A DNA stretch of 64,000 nt from Bradyrhizobium sp. CCBAU 51627 (GTDB lineage Bacteria > Pseudomonadota > Alphaproteobacteria > Rhizobiales > Xanthobacteraceae). The notes under the pieces are model-generated. The model was not told the DNA's origin, made no database searches, and was given only the letters and a program-made list of their open reading frames with translations. This document shows, one piece after another, positions 15,598-23,616 of this stretch (the first letter of the stretch is position 1; the number at the start of each line of letters is the position of its first letter). Location of the stretch: positions 124,001-188,000 of the forward strand of contig NZ_LBJG01000024.1 of the NCBI RefSeq assembly GCF_028128765.1, read 5' to 3'. The translations under genes were made by a program, and so were the position numbers.

Positions 15598-16777
15598 TCT
15601 CGGATTCCAGGGTGCCGCCGGCGAAGTTGCGATAGAGGAAGCGGTTGGTCTCGCCCTCGGCCTCGGCTTCCGCCTGCTTGAAGATGGTCTCGTGCAGCGG
15701 CGACAGCGCGCAGGCCGGATCGGTGTTGGCGGCATCGCCCGTCAGCGCATAGGCCTGGCAGCGGCAGCCGCCGAAATCGATCTCGCGGAATTCGCAGGAT
15801 TTGCACGGCTCCTTCATCCAGCCGGTGCCGCGATAGCGGTTGAAGGCCTCGGAGTTCTGCCAGATCCATGCGATCGAATGGTTCGAGCGCACCGATTCGA
15901 ACTCGAGCCCGGTGATGCTCTCGGCGGCGTGGCAGGGCAGCACCTTGCCGGCGGGCGAAATGTTGAAGAACTGCCGGCCCCAGCCGCCCATACACTTCTT
16001 CGGCCGCAGCGCATAATAGTCAGGGACGACATAGTCGATGGCGAGCGTGCCCTTGAGCCGCTCGCGCGCTTCCTCGACGAGGCGGGTGCATTCGTCGAGC
16101 TGCGCCACCGTCGGCATCAGCGCGGCGCGGTTCTTCAGCGCCCAGCCGTAATATTGCACGTTGGCGACCTCGAGCCGGTCGGCGTCGAGATCGACCGCCA
16201 TCTGGATGATCTCGGGGAGCTGATGCAAATTCTGGCGGTGCATCACCGCATTCACGGTGAGCGGCAAGTCCAGCTCGCGCGTCCATTTCGCGACTTCGAG
16301 CTTCTTGCGATGGCCGCCCTTGTAGCCGGCGACGCGATCGGTGAGGCCTTCCTCGATACCCTGGAACGAGATCTGCACGTGGCAGAGCCCGGCATCGGCG
16401 AGCTCGCCCAGCTTCGCGCGGGTCAGCAGCACGGCCGAGGTGATGAGGTTGGTGTAGAGCCCGACGTCGCTCGCATGCCTGACCAGCTCGACGAGGTCCT
16501 TGCGCGCGGTCGGCTCGCCGCCGGAGAAATGCACCTGGAGCACGCCGATCTCGGCAAGCTCGCCGAGCACCTTCTTCCATTCGTCGGTGGTCAGCTCCTT
16601 GGTGGAGCGATCGAGCTCGACCGGGTTGGAGCAATAGGGACATTGCAGCGGGCACCGGTGGGTGATCTCGAGCAGCACCGCGAGCGGAATGCCGAAGGTC
16701 TCCGCCGTCGAGCGCTGCTTCTCCAGCACCGCAAGGCTGTCGCTGGGCGGGGGTGGATTGCCGAGCACGTCGGTCAT
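15587..16777 (-). CDS. pqqE: PqqA peptide cyclase PqqE (radical SAM)
   Basis: A 396 aa radical SAM-SPASM enzyme. The SAM cluster motif is Cys42, Cys46, Cys49 in HRCPLQCPYCSNP, followed by the glycine-rich FSGGEPTARKD. The C-terminal SPASM region has the expected cysteines (KKCMGGWGRQF, VLPCHAAE, CKSCEFREIDFGGCRCQ). PqqE forms the carbon-carbon bond between Glu and Tyr of PqqA while PqqD presents the peptide. Its start overlaps the pqqD stop by four bases, and its end overlaps the peptidase gene by 11. Length is normal. Confidence 0.97.
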   Translation of the reverse strand: MTDVLGNPPPPSDSLAVLEKQRSTAETFGIPLAVLLEITHRCPLQCPYCSNPVELDRSTKELTTDEWKKVLGELAEIGVLQVHFSGGEPTARKDLVELVRHASDVGLYTNLITSAVLLTRAKLGELADAGLCHVQISFQGIEEGLTDRVAGYKGGHRKKLEVAKWTRELDLPLTVNAVMHRQNLHQLPEIIQMAVDLDADRLEVANVQYYGWALKNRAALMPTVAQLDECTRLVEEARERLKGTLAIDYVVPDYYALRPKKCMGGWGRQFFNISPAGKVLPCHAAESITGLEFESVRSNHSIAWIWQNSEAFNRYRGTGWMKEPCKSCEFREIDFGGCRCQAYALTGDAANTDPACALSPLHETIFKQAEAEAEGETNRFLYRNFAGGTLESENGA

Positions 16778-17085
16778 GACGTCTTCTCCCGCGCTTCGGT
16801 GAGAAAGCCCTTGTCGGCGAGATCCTGCAGCATGGCGATGACGTCGGTGAGGATCGCCTCGCGCGGCGCGGTGTATTTCGCCGCGAGTTGATCGGAGACG
16901 TCGCCGACGCTGCGCTCGCCGTTGCAGAGCTGCAGGACCTCGACCGCGATCTCGTCGGGCGCCAGCACGCGCTCCGGCGCGAGGATCACCCAGACCTTGC
17001 GCGTCTCGTCATATTTCAGCTTGGCATGCCGCGGCAGCACCGGGCGGCTTGCCTCGCTGACGCTGATGTGACGCGGCCCGGCCAT
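16774..17085 (-). CDS. pqqD: PqqA-binding chaperone PqqD
   Basis: A 103 aa winged-helix RiPP recognition protein. Family features are PRLPRHAKLKYDETR-like opening (here RPVLPRHAKLKYDETRK), then WVILAPERVLAPDEIAVEVL and the helix region VGDVSDQLAAKYTAPREAI. PqqD binds the PqqA precursor and hands it to PqqE. The ATG at 17085 was chosen since MAGPRHISV lies 11 bp after pqqC; a longer frame upstream only shadows pqqC. The 3' end overlaps pqqE by ATGA. Confidence 0.95.
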   Translation of the reverse strand: MAGPRHISVSEASRPVLPRHAKLKYDETRKVWVILAPERVLAPDEIAVEVLQLCNGERSVGDVSDQLAAKYTAPREAILTDVIAMLQDLADKGFLTEAREKTS

Positions 17086-17096
17086 TGCGCTATCCT

Positions 17097-17876
17097 TTAA
17101 CTCGCTTTGGGCACGAACGCGCCCGGTGGAATGTTGCCCTCGACATAGGCGTAATAGAGCGCGTCGAGCTGCACCCACAACACGTTGGTCTTGAAGATCA
17201 GCGCATTGCAGACCGAGGCGCGCTCCTCCGGCGTCCGTGCATGCGTCCTGACATAGTCGAGCGCGAAATTGGCATCGCGCGGCGCCTGCGTCAGCCGCCG
17301 CTTGAAGTAGCTCATGATGTCAGGATTGACGAAGTCGTAATGCTGCAGCATGCCGGCGATGCGCTCTTCATGGATGCTCGGCGCGAACAGCTCGGTGAGC
17401 GAGGAGGCGATCGCCTCCAGCGGGCTCTTCTCGCGGCAATAGTGAACGTAGGCCTCCACCGCGAAGCGGGTCGCCGGCAGGATGCCTTCGGTCGATTCCA
17501 CATAGGCGGTGTCGAGCCCGAGGCCTTCCGTCAGCTTGATCCAGCGCTCGATGCCGCCCTCGGAGCCGACATTACCGTCATGGTCCTCGATGCGGTGGCG
17601 CCATTCCAGCCGCGTGGCGCGGTCGCGGAAGCGCGAGATCACGATCGCGTCCTTGATCGGGATCGTGCTCTGGTAATAATAGCGGTTCAGCGCCCAGGCC
17701 TGCACCTGGCCTTTATTGAGCTTGCCGCCGTGCAGCAGCTTATGAAACGGATGCAGGCTGTGATAGCGCGTCGCGCCGATGTGGCGCAGCGTCGCCTCGA
17801 GCTCCTCGGCCGAGTTGAGCCTGATATCCTTGCCGATCGAGAGCGCGGTCATTCCAGTGATGGATGCGGCATTCAC
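17097..17876 (-). CDS. pqqC: pyrroloquinoline-quinone synthase PqqC
   Basis: A cofactor-free oxidase of 259 aa if the GTG at 17876 is used, or 251 aa from the ATG at 17852. GTG is favoured because it overlaps the pqqB stop as GTGA. The helical haem-oxygenase-like fold is seen in YHSLHPFHKLLHGGKLN, QVQAWALNRYYYQSTIPIKD and the acid/histidine stretch RHRIEDHDG. PqqC performs the last step of PQQ synthesis, an eight-electron oxidation with ring closure. It lies between pqqB and pqqD as usual in proteobacteria. Confidence 0.96.
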   Translation of the reverse strand: MNAASITGMTALSIGKDIRLNSAEELEATLRHIGATRYHSLHPFHKLLHGGKLNKGQVQAWALNRYYYQSTIPIKDAIVISRFRDRATRLEWRHRIEDHDGNVGSEGGIERWIKLTEGLGLDTAYVESTEGILPATRFAVEAYVHYCREKSPLEAIASSLTELFAPSIHEERIAGMLQHYDFVNPDIMSYFKRRLTQAPRDANFALDYVRTHARTPEERASVCNALIFKTNVLWVQLDALYYAYVEGNIPPGAFVPKAS

Positions 17877-18802
17877 AGCACGATCTCCGTTCCGTCGGCG
17901 GGAATCTGCCATCCCGCTTGTTCAGCAGTCTTGCGTTCAGGCGAGGCTGGCAGCAGCGCCGGGTTCGAATTGTTGATATGCAGAAAGATCTTCCTGTCGA
18001 TCTTGAGATCGGCGAGCCGCGCGATCGCGCCGTCCTCGCCGGCCATCGCGACATGCCCCATGCTCTTGCCGGTTTTGTGGCCGAGGCCGGCCCTGATCAT
18101 CTCGTCGTCCTGCCAGACCGTGCCGTCGAAGAACACCAGCGCGGCGCCGTCGATCTCGGCCTTGAGCGCGTCGGTCACCTCGGCGCAGGCAGCGATGAAG
18201 TAGAAGCACTTGCCGCTCGACTTATCGGTGATCTTCAGGCCGAGCGTATCGCCGTCGCCGCTCTCGCCGCCGGGATGCACCTTGCCTTCCAGGTACCAGG
18301 CCGACTTGCCGGGCACCGCAAACGGCAGCACCTCGATCCCCGAGCGCGCGCCATCGGGCAATCGCGGCTCGAACGGCTCGCCAATGCCGATGGGCTGGCG
18401 CTTGACGTGCTTCTCGTTCAGCACATTGAAGATGCTGTTGCTGGCCAGGATCGCCAGCACCTTCTCATGCGCATAGACCGTGAAGGGCGAGCTCTCGCGC
18501 ATCGAGAGCAGGCCTGCGACCGCGTCGACTTCGCTGTTGGTCAGGATCACGCCTGCAACCGGCGTATGGCGCAGCGCGCCTTCCTTGGGATGCAGCTGCG
18601 GCGTGGCGTTCAATTGCTGGCGCAGGTCGGGGGAGGCGTTGATCAGGAACCAGTGCACGCCGTCGCTGCTGAAGGCAACCGAGGCTTGGGTGCGATAAAG
18701 CTCATGTCCGTGGCTGCGGGCCGCCCGGCAGCCGTCGCAGCCGCAATTCCACTGGGGAACTCCGCCGCCGGCTGCGGCACCCAGGACGACGACGCGAAGC
18801 AT
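17873..18802 (-). CDS. pqqB: PQQ biosynthesis hydroxylase PqqB
   Basis: A 309 aa metallo-beta-lactamase-fold protein. It opens with MLRVVVLGAAAGGGVPQWN, followed by the cysteine cluster CGCDGCRAAR that binds a structural zinc. Later comes GVILTNSEVDAVAGLLSMRE, the altered metal-site region of this family. PqqB is thought to hydroxylate the cross-linked Glu-Tyr unit released from PqqA. The ATG at 18802 gives the family N-terminus. The gene starts 129 bp after pqqA, and that gap contains a terminator-like hairpin. Confidence 0.96.
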   Translation of the reverse strand: MLRVVVLGAAAGGGVPQWNCGCDGCRAARSHGHELYRTQASVAFSSDGVHWFLINASPDLRQQLNATPQLHPKEGALRHTPVAGVILTNSEVDAVAGLLSMRESSPFTVYAHEKVLAILASNSIFNVLNEKHVKRQPIGIGEPFEPRLPDGARSGIEVLPFAVPGKSAWYLEGKVHPGGESGDGDTLGLKITDKSSGKCFYFIAACAEVTDALKAEIDGAALVFFDGTVWQDDEMIRAGLGHKTGKSMGHVAMAGEDGAIARLADLKIDRKIFLHINNSNPALLPASPERKTAEQAGWQIPADGTEIVL

Positions 18803-18893
18803 GATCCGTCTCCTGGAAGGAACACGCGCGGTGGATCTCAAGCCGACGCAGCTGCCGACATAGATCCTTTCTTTCGGAAACGCGTCGTGACCG

Positions 18894-18927
18894 AAAAATC
18901 CACCGGCGCAGAGCGCGAGATCGCCGG
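18894..18927 (-). terminator. hairpin with T-run just after pqqA (putative attenuator)
   Basis: On the minus strand, CCGGCG (18927-18922) pairs with CGCCGG (18908-18903) across a 13-nt loop. TGGATTTTT follows, giving a five-T run at 18898-18894. It begins five bases after the pqqA stop codon and precedes pqqB. This arrangement would let most transcripts stop after the short peptide gene, with partial read-through into pqqBCDE. Confidence 0.6.
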
Positions 18928-18931
18928 CCGC

Positions 18932-19012
18932 TTACTTGCGGGTGGCGCTCACATACATGTTGATTTCCATGCCGCACGGCACTTCGACGATCTTCGGGGC
19001 TTTCCAGGCCAT
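18932..19012 (-). CDS. pqqA: PQQ precursor peptide PqqA
   Basis: A 26 aa peptide, MAWKAPKIVEVPCGMEINMY followed by VSATRK. It carries the Glu-X3-Tyr core (Glu16 and Tyr20) whose side chains become PQQ. A GGAG ribosome site lies seven bases before the ATG. A longer in-frame open frame to 19246 exists but is not PqqA-like upstream of this methionine. It is the first gene of pqqABCDE on the minus strand. The peptide is the substrate, not an enzyme. Confidence 0.96.
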   Translation of the reverse strand: MAWKAPKIVEVPCGMEINMYVSATRK

Positions 19013-19072
19013 TTTGGCTCTCCATCGTTGCGAACTCGGACGTATCCGCCCGACCGCTAAATTAGTGCGGGC

Positions 19073-19098
19073 GGAAAAGTTCGCTAGTGAAATTTTCC
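19073..19098. promoter_or_regulatory. inverted repeat upstream of pqqA
   Basis: GGAAAA (19073-19078) and TTTTCC (19093-19098) form a 6-bp inverted repeat with half-sites 20 bp apart, about 60 bp upstream of the pqqA start. The spacing would fit a dimeric regulator on one face of the helix. No regulator is known from the sequence; this is a candidate only. Confidence 0.3.
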
Positions 19099-19276
19099 CG
19101 GACATAGGTAGTAGGCCGTCGGAATTGCTGCACTGCAAGGAGAGCGTATCACCGCCGTAAAGATGAACGAATGCCATGCGCAAAAGCGTTGATAGGTCGT
19201 GCTCTCTGCCGGGATAAACCAGTTGTGAGCATAGAACGGCTTTCAATCGCCTGCAGGCGACCCCATTGGATCAGGC

Positions 19277-19534
19277 ATGCCCAGATATTTCTTCAACACC
19301 CGCATCGGCGACGAATTGATCGTGGATCCTGACGGCGAGGATCTGCGCAACCCCGATCGTGCCTGGGAGGTCGCCCGCCAGATGATCCTGGAGGTGGTGA
19401 AATCCGAGGGCGCCCAGCCGGCCCTGCTCGAGGCGGTCATCGAGGTCACCGACGTCGCCGGCGAGATCGTGCTGGAGTTTCCCTTCAGCGAAGCGCTGCT
19501 GGACATGCCGGACCAGTCCGCGACGAGGCATTGA
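19277..19534 (+). CDS. DUF6894 family protein
   Basis: An 85 aa protein opening MPRYFFNTRIGDELIVDPDG, the signature of a small family very common in rhizobia (DUF6894). It is a soluble alpha/beta protein with a helix AWEVARQMILEVV and a strand GEIVLEFPFSEAL. No function is known. It stands alone, divergent from pqqA by 264 bp. Bradyrhizobium genomes hold many paralogues, so this is probably a lineage-specific accessory protein. Confidence 0.82.
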   Translation: MPRYFFNTRIGDELIVDPDGEDLRNPDRAWEVARQMILEVVKSEGAQPALLEAVIEVTDVAGEIVLEFPFSEALLDMPDQSATRH

Positions 19535-19644
19535 GCCGGACCGCGGACGCGGCCCCGCTCTCTCCACGGCAATGACGCCTGCGAAATCCGCATGGCTTTG
19601 ACGCGTTCCCGGCGCTAAAAGACGCCAGTCACACGGAGCACGTC

Positions 19645-21045
19645 ATGCAAGATCTCTGGCGCCTGTCGGCCGCCGACCTCGCCACCCTCGTCAAGACCAG
19701 GAAAGTGTCCGCCCGGGAGGCCGCCAAGGCCGGCCTCGACCGCCTGGACGCCGTCAATCCCAGGCTCAACGCCGTGATCGACCACCGGCCCGAGGACGTG
19801 CTCAAGCAGGCCGACGCCGTCGATGCCGTCATCGCAAGGGGCGAGGATCCCGGCGTGCTCGCCGGCGTGCCCGTCACCATCAAGGCCAATGTCGACCAGG
19901 CGGGCTTTGCCACCACCAACGGCCTCAAGCTGCAGCGCGATTTGATCGCACGCGAGGACAATCCCGTCGTCGCCAATTTCCGCAAAGCCGGCGCGGTTCT
20001 CCTCGGGCGCACCAATTGCCCGGCCTTCTCCTATCGCTGGTTCACCACCAACCTCGTGCATGGCGACACCAAAAACCCGCGCGATGCCTCGCTGACGCCA
20101 GGCGGCTCGTCCGGCGGCGCCGGCTCGGCGGTCGCCGCCGGCATCGGCCACATCGCTCACGGCACCGACATCGCCGGCTCGATCCGCTATCCCGCCTATG
20201 CCTGCGGCGTGCACGGCCTGCGCCCGACCTTGGGCCGCATCCCCGCCTTCAATCCGGCGCTGCCGGAGCGTCCGATCGGGCCGCAGATCATGGCGGTCTC
20301 GGGCCCGCTGGCACGTACGGTCAACGATCTCAGGATCGCGCTCGAAGCGATGGCGGCTCGCGACATCCGCGATCCCTGGTTCGCACCAGTGCCGCTGCAA
20401 GGCCCCGCGCGTCAGAAGCACGCCGCGCTCTGCCTCGATCCGGACGGCCTCGCCACCACGCCGGAGGTGAAGGCAGCGGTGAGCGACGCCGGCAAGCGGC
20501 TCGAGCGTGCCGGCTGGACCGTCGATGTCATCGAGAACACCCCGCCGATGCGCGAGGCTGTCGAGTGGCAGATCAAGCTTTGGCTCGGCGACGGCTATGA
20601 GGCACAGTTGGAGGCGGCGGAGCGCGAGGGCGACCCCGGCGCGCTGGCCTGCCTGCGCGGCAACCGCGCCAGGGTCACGCCGATGGACCAGCCGACTTAC
20701 GCCAGGGCGCTGACGAGCCGCGCCACGCTGACGCGCGAGTGGATGCTGTTCTTCGAGACCTACGCCGTGCTGCTGACGCCGGTTTCCGGCGAGTTGCCGT
20801 TCCCAGATCATCTCGATCGCAAGGACGATGCCTCCTTCAAGCGCGTCTGGGAAGCCCAGCTGCCGCAGATCGCGATTCCCTTCATGGGCCTGCCGGGCCT
20901 CGTGGTCTCCACCGGCCTCGTCGGCAAGTCGCCGGTCGGCGTGCACATTGTCTCCGGCCGCTATCGCGAGGATCTCTGCCTGCTCGCAGGCGAGGCGATC
21001 GAGGCCGGCGGCGTGCCGCCGTCGCCGATCGATCCAGTGGGTTAG
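19645..21045 (+). CDS. amidase signature family enzyme
   Basis: A 466 aa amidase. The Ser-cisSer-Lys triad is visible: Lys80 in VPVTIKANVDQAG, Ser155 in TPGGSSGGAGSAVAAG and Ser179 in GTDIAGSIRYPAYACG. The last motif has Ala where most family members have Gly (GTDxGGSIR). It hydrolyses an amide bond; the substrate cannot be read from sequence. It has no export signal and should act in the cytosol. The glutathione peroxidase gene begins two bases after its stop, so the two are co-transcribed. The family is functionally broad, so a named substrate would be a guess. Confidence 0.9.
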   Translation: MQDLWRLSAADLATLVKTRKVSAREAAKAGLDRLDAVNPRLNAVIDHRPEDVLKQADAVDAVIARGEDPGVLAGVPVTIKANVDQAGFATTNGLKLQRDLIAREDNPVVANFRKAGAVLLGRTNCPAFSYRWFTTNLVHGDTKNPRDASLTPGGSSGGAGSAVAAGIGHIAHGTDIAGSIRYPAYACGVHGLRPTLGRIPAFNPALPERPIGPQIMAVSGPLARTVNDLRIALEAMAARDIRDPWFAPVPLQGPARQKHAALCLDPDGLATTPEVKAAVSDAGKRLERAGWTVDVIENTPPMREAVEWQIKLWLGDGYEAQLEAAEREGDPGALACLRGNRARVTPMDQPTYARALTSRATLTREWMLFFETYAVLLTPVSGELPFPDHLDRKDDASFKRVWEAQLPQIAIPFMGLPGLVVSTGLVGKSPVGVHIVSGRYREDLCLLAGEAIEAGGVPPSPIDPVG

Positions 21046-21047
21046 CG

Positions 21048-21524
21048 ATGTCCGACATCTACGACTTCAAGGCCAATTCGCTTGCGGGCGAAGAGGTGTC
21101 GATGCGCCGCTTCGAGGGGCAGGTGCTCTTGATCGTCAACACCGCGAGCAAATGCGGCTTCACGCCGCAATATCGCGGGCTCGAGGATCTGCATCGGGAT
21201 CTGTCGCCCCGCGGCTTTTCCGTGCTCGGCTTTCCCTGCAACCAGTTCGGTGCGCAGGAGCCGGGCCAGGCCAGCGAGATCCATGCGTTCTGCTCGACCA
21301 ATTACGACGTCACCTTTCCCTTGTTCGAGAAGATCGACGTCAACGGCGCCCACGCGCATCCCTTGTACGAGTACCTGAAACGCCAGCAATCCGGTCTGCT
21401 GGGTGCCTCCATCAAATGGAATTTCACCAAATTCCTGGTGGACCGTGCCGGCAAGGTGGTCGCCCGCTATGCGCCGACCGCGCGGCCCGAAGGACTGCGG
21501 CATCAAATCGAAACACTGTTGTGA
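21048..21524 (+). CDS. glutathione peroxidase family thiol peroxidase
   Basis: A 158 aa thioredoxin-fold peroxidase. Peroxidatic Cys36 is in NTASKCGFTPQYRGL; the other family residues are Gln66 in GFPCNQFGAQEPG and Trp124-Asn125 in IKWNFTKFLVD. The cysteine replaces the selenocysteine of animal enzymes; such bacterial forms often use thioredoxin. It reduces hydrogen peroxide or lipid peroxides in the cytosol. The ATG at 21048 is two bases after the amidase stop, and DUF3297 follows 11 bp later, so the three form an operon. A long open frame upstream in this frame is a shadow of the amidase. Confidence 0.92.
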   Translation: MSDIYDFKANSLAGEEVSMRRFEGQVLLIVNTASKCGFTPQYRGLEDLHRDLSPRGFSVLGFPCNQFGAQEPGQASEIHAFCSTNYDVTFPLFEKIDVNGAHAHPLYEYLKRQQSGLLGASIKWNFTKFLVDRAGKVVARYAPTARPEGLRHQIETLL

Positions 21525-21535
21525 GCGAGACATCA

Positions 21536-21778
21536 ATGAGCGACGAATTCCCGGACCGCCTGTCGGTCGATCCGAACAGCCCCTATTACAACGCGGACAT
21601 CCTGTCGCGCGACGTCGGCATCCGCTTCAAGGGCATCGAGAAGACCAATGTCGAGGAATACTGCATCAGCGAAGGCTGGGTCCGCGTCACCGCCGGCAAT
21701 GCCAAGGACCGCTACGGCAACCCGCTGACCATCAAGGTGCACGGCCCGGTCGAGCCGTATTTCAGGGATAAGAAATAG
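21536..21778 (+). CDS. DUF3297 family protein
   Basis: An 80 aa protein with the family layout: PDRLSVDPNSPYYN, then DVGIRFKGIEKTNVEEYC, GWVRVTAGNAKDRYGNPLTI, and a C-terminal GPVEPYFRDKK. It is a small beta-rich cytosolic protein conserved in proteobacteria, with no known role. It starts 11 bp after the glutathione peroxidase gene and probably belongs to that operon. Palindromic repeat copy 2 follows 22 bp downstream and may act as the transcript end. Confidence 0.88.
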   Translation: MSDEFPDRLSVDPNSPYYNADILSRDVGIRFKGIEKTNVEEYCISEGWVRVTAGNAKDRYGNPLTIKVHGPVEPYFRDKK

Positions 21779-21799
21779 GCGCAGCGTGAACTCTCTCCT

Positions 21800-21886
21800 C
21801 GTCATTGCGAGGAGCTCTTGCGACGAAGCAATCCAGATGATTTCCGCGGAGACAGACTGGATTGCTTCGCTTCGCTCGCAATGACG
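21800..21886. repeat. palindromic repeat family A, copy 2
   Basis: The left arm is GTCATTGCGAGGAGCTCTTG through GAAGCAATCCAG; the right arm is CTGGATTGCTTCGCTTCGCT through CGCAATGAC. The arms share their ends, but the left arm has 12 bases where the right has 6. It lies between DUF3297 and the tartrate dehydratase gene, ending 19 bp before that start codon. Confidence 0.85.
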
Positions 21887-21904
21887 ACAGTGAAAGGCCA
21901 CCTT

Positions 21905-23074
21905 ATGTCCGTCCGCATCGTCGACGTCCGCGAGATCACCAAGCCGATCTCGTCCCCGATCCGCAACGCCTATATCGACTTCACCAAGATGACGACCAGC
22001 CTCGTTGCCGTCGTCACCGACGTGGTGCGCGACGGCAAGCGCGTCATCGGCTACGGCTTCAACTCCAACGGCCGCTACGGGCAGGGCGGCCTGATCCGCG
22101 AGCGCTTCGCCTCGCGCATTCTCGAGGCCGATCAAAAGAAGCTTCTGAACGAGGTGGGCGACAATCTCGACCCCGACAAGGTCTGGGGCGCGATGATGAC
22201 GAACGAGAAGCCGGGCGGCCATGGCGAGCGTTCGGTCGCGGTTGGCACCATCGACATGGCGGTGTGGGATGCGGTGGCGAAGATCGCGGGCAAGCCGCTG
22301 TTCCGCCTCATCGCCGAACGTCACGGCCGGCAAGCCAATCCGCGCGTCTTCGTCTACGCCGCCGGCGGCTATTACTATCCCGGCAAGGGGCTCTCGATGC
22401 TGCGCGGCGAGATGCGCAGCTATCTCGATCGCGGCTACAACGTCGTGAAGATGAAGATCGGCGGTGCTGATATCGACGAGGATCGCATGCGGATCGAGGC
22501 GGTGCTGGAAGAGATCGGCAAGGACGCCCAGCTCGCCGTCGACGCCAACGGTCGCTTCAACCTCGAGACCGGCATCGCCTACGCCAAGATGCTGCGCGAT
22601 TACCCGCTGTTCTGGTACGAGGAAGTCGGCGATCCCCTCGACTACGCGCTGCAGGCCGCGCTCGCCGAATTCTATCCGGGTGCGATGGCGACAGGCGAGA
22701 ATCTCTTCAGCCACCAGGACGCTCGCAATTTGATCCGCTACGGCGGCATGCGCCCGGATCGCGACTGGCTGCAATTCGACTGCGCGCTGTCCTACGGCCT
22801 GTGCGAATACCAGCGCACGCTGGAAGTCCTGAAGACCCACGGCTGGTCGCCCAGCCGCTGCATCCCGCACGGTGGCCACCAGATGTCGCTCAACATCGCG
22901 GCCGGCCTCGGCCTGGGGGGCAACGAAAGCTATCCCGACCTCTTCCAGCCCTATGGCGGCTTCCCCGACGGCGTCCGCGTCGAGAACGGCCACATCACCA
23001 TGCCCGACCTCCCGGGCATCGGCTTCGAGGGCAAGTCCGATCTCTACAAGGAGATGAAGGCGCTGGCGGAGTAG
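21905..23074 (+). CDS. tarD: D-tartrate dehydratase (enolase superfamily)
   Basis: A 389 aa enolase-superfamily enzyme. As I recall the D-tartrate dehydratase characterised from Bradyrhizobium japonicum, it matches in length and at every key position: Lys184 in VVKMKIGG, metal ligands Asp213 (AVDANG), Glu239 (WYEEVGD) and Glu265 (ATGENLF), Asp292, and His322 (IPHGGH). The reaction is dehydration of D-tartrate to oxaloacetate in the cytosol. The ATG at 21905 gives exactly that length; the frame extends upstream only through repeat copy 2. No tartrate transporter or regulator is adjacent. Repeats flank both sides. Confidence in substrate is high because of the near-identity I recall. Confidence 0.93.
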   Translation: MSVRIVDVREITKPISSPIRNAYIDFTKMTTSLVAVVTDVVRDGKRVIGYGFNSNGRYGQGGLIRERFASRILEADQKKLLNEVGDNLDPDKVWGAMMTNEKPGGHGERSVAVGTIDMAVWDAVAKIAGKPLFRLIAERHGRQANPRVFVYAAGGYYYPGKGLSMLRGEMRSYLDRGYNVVKMKIGGADIDEDRMRIEAVLEEIGKDAQLAVDANGRFNLETGIAYAKMLRDYPLFWYEEVGDPLDYALQAALAEFYPGAMATGENLFSHQDARNLIRYGGMRPDRDWLQFDCALSYGLCEYQRTLEVLKTHGWSPSRCIPHGGHQMSLNIAAGLGLGGNESYPDLFQPYGGFPDGVRVENGHITMPDLPGIGFEGKSDLYKEMKALAE

Positions 23075-23095
23075 GCGGCGCGCTGACGCGTACTC

Positions 23096-23176
23096 CATCA
23101 TTGCGAGCGAAGCGAAGCAATCCAGAATCTTTCCTCTGAGGCAGTCTGGATTGCTTCGCTACGCTCGCAATGACGG
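23096..23176. repeat. palindromic repeat family A, copy 3
   Basis: A nearly perfect palindrome: left arm TCATTGCGAGCGAAGCGAAG then CAATCCAGA; right arm TCTGGATTGCTTCGCTACGC then TCGCAATGACGG. It is the most symmetrical copy in the window. It starts 22 bp after tarD and ends 90 bp before the GIY-YIG gene. Confidence 0.88.
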
Positions 23177-23265
23177 TGTGACGACTATCCCGCGATTTAT
23201 TGCATTCGTCGAGTGTTTTGCTCGCAATCATCCCGTGGTTGTGCTATCATTAAAATTCGCTCAAG

Positions 23266-23565
23266 ATGAATGTATTCATGAAGCAGCCCTGCGTCTACAT
23301 GTTCGCCAATCGCCGCAACGGGACGATCTACGTCGGCGTCACCTCGAATCCTCCGCGTCGCGCGTTCGAGCATCGCGAAGGTCTGGTGAGGGGCTTCTCC
23401 TCGAAGTACGGCTGCAAACTCCTCGTCTGGTACGAACTGCACGCAACCATGACCGATGCGATCACGCGCGAGAAACAGATCAAGGGCGGCAGCCGCGCAA
23501 AGAAGCTCGCGCTGATCGAAAGCGTCAATCCGGACTGGAAGGATTTGTACGAGACGCGGATCTGA
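23266..23565 (+). CDS. GIY-YIG nuclease family protein
   Basis: A 99 aa protein, or 95 aa from the ATG at 23278; neither start has a clear ribosome site. It is a stand-alone GIY-YIG domain: CVYMFANRRNGTIYVGVTS is the GIY-YIG pair, here VYM and YVG, followed by Arg in NPPRRAFEHREG. The conserved Glu region is in ITREKQIKGGSRAKKLALIE, and NPDWKDLYE ends the domain. It belongs to the small UPF0213/YhbQ-like group, whose cellular role is unclear. It stands alone with family A palindromes 90 bp upstream and 52 bp downstream, which is suggestive of an association with these repeats. Confidence 0.9.
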   Translation: MNVFMKQPCVYMFANRRNGTIYVGVTSNPPRRAFEHREGLVRGFSSKYGCKLLVWYELHATMTDAITREKQIKGGSRAKKLALIESVNPDWKDLYETRI

Positions 23566-23616
23566 CTGCCGGAATACGCGCGATGACCAAGCGACCGACG
23601 GCCGCGCCACACACTC

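Noticed and set aside
20739..21047. N-terminal extension of the glutathione peroxidase
   Set aside because: It overlaps the amidase in another frame; the peroxidase family N-terminus begins at 21048.
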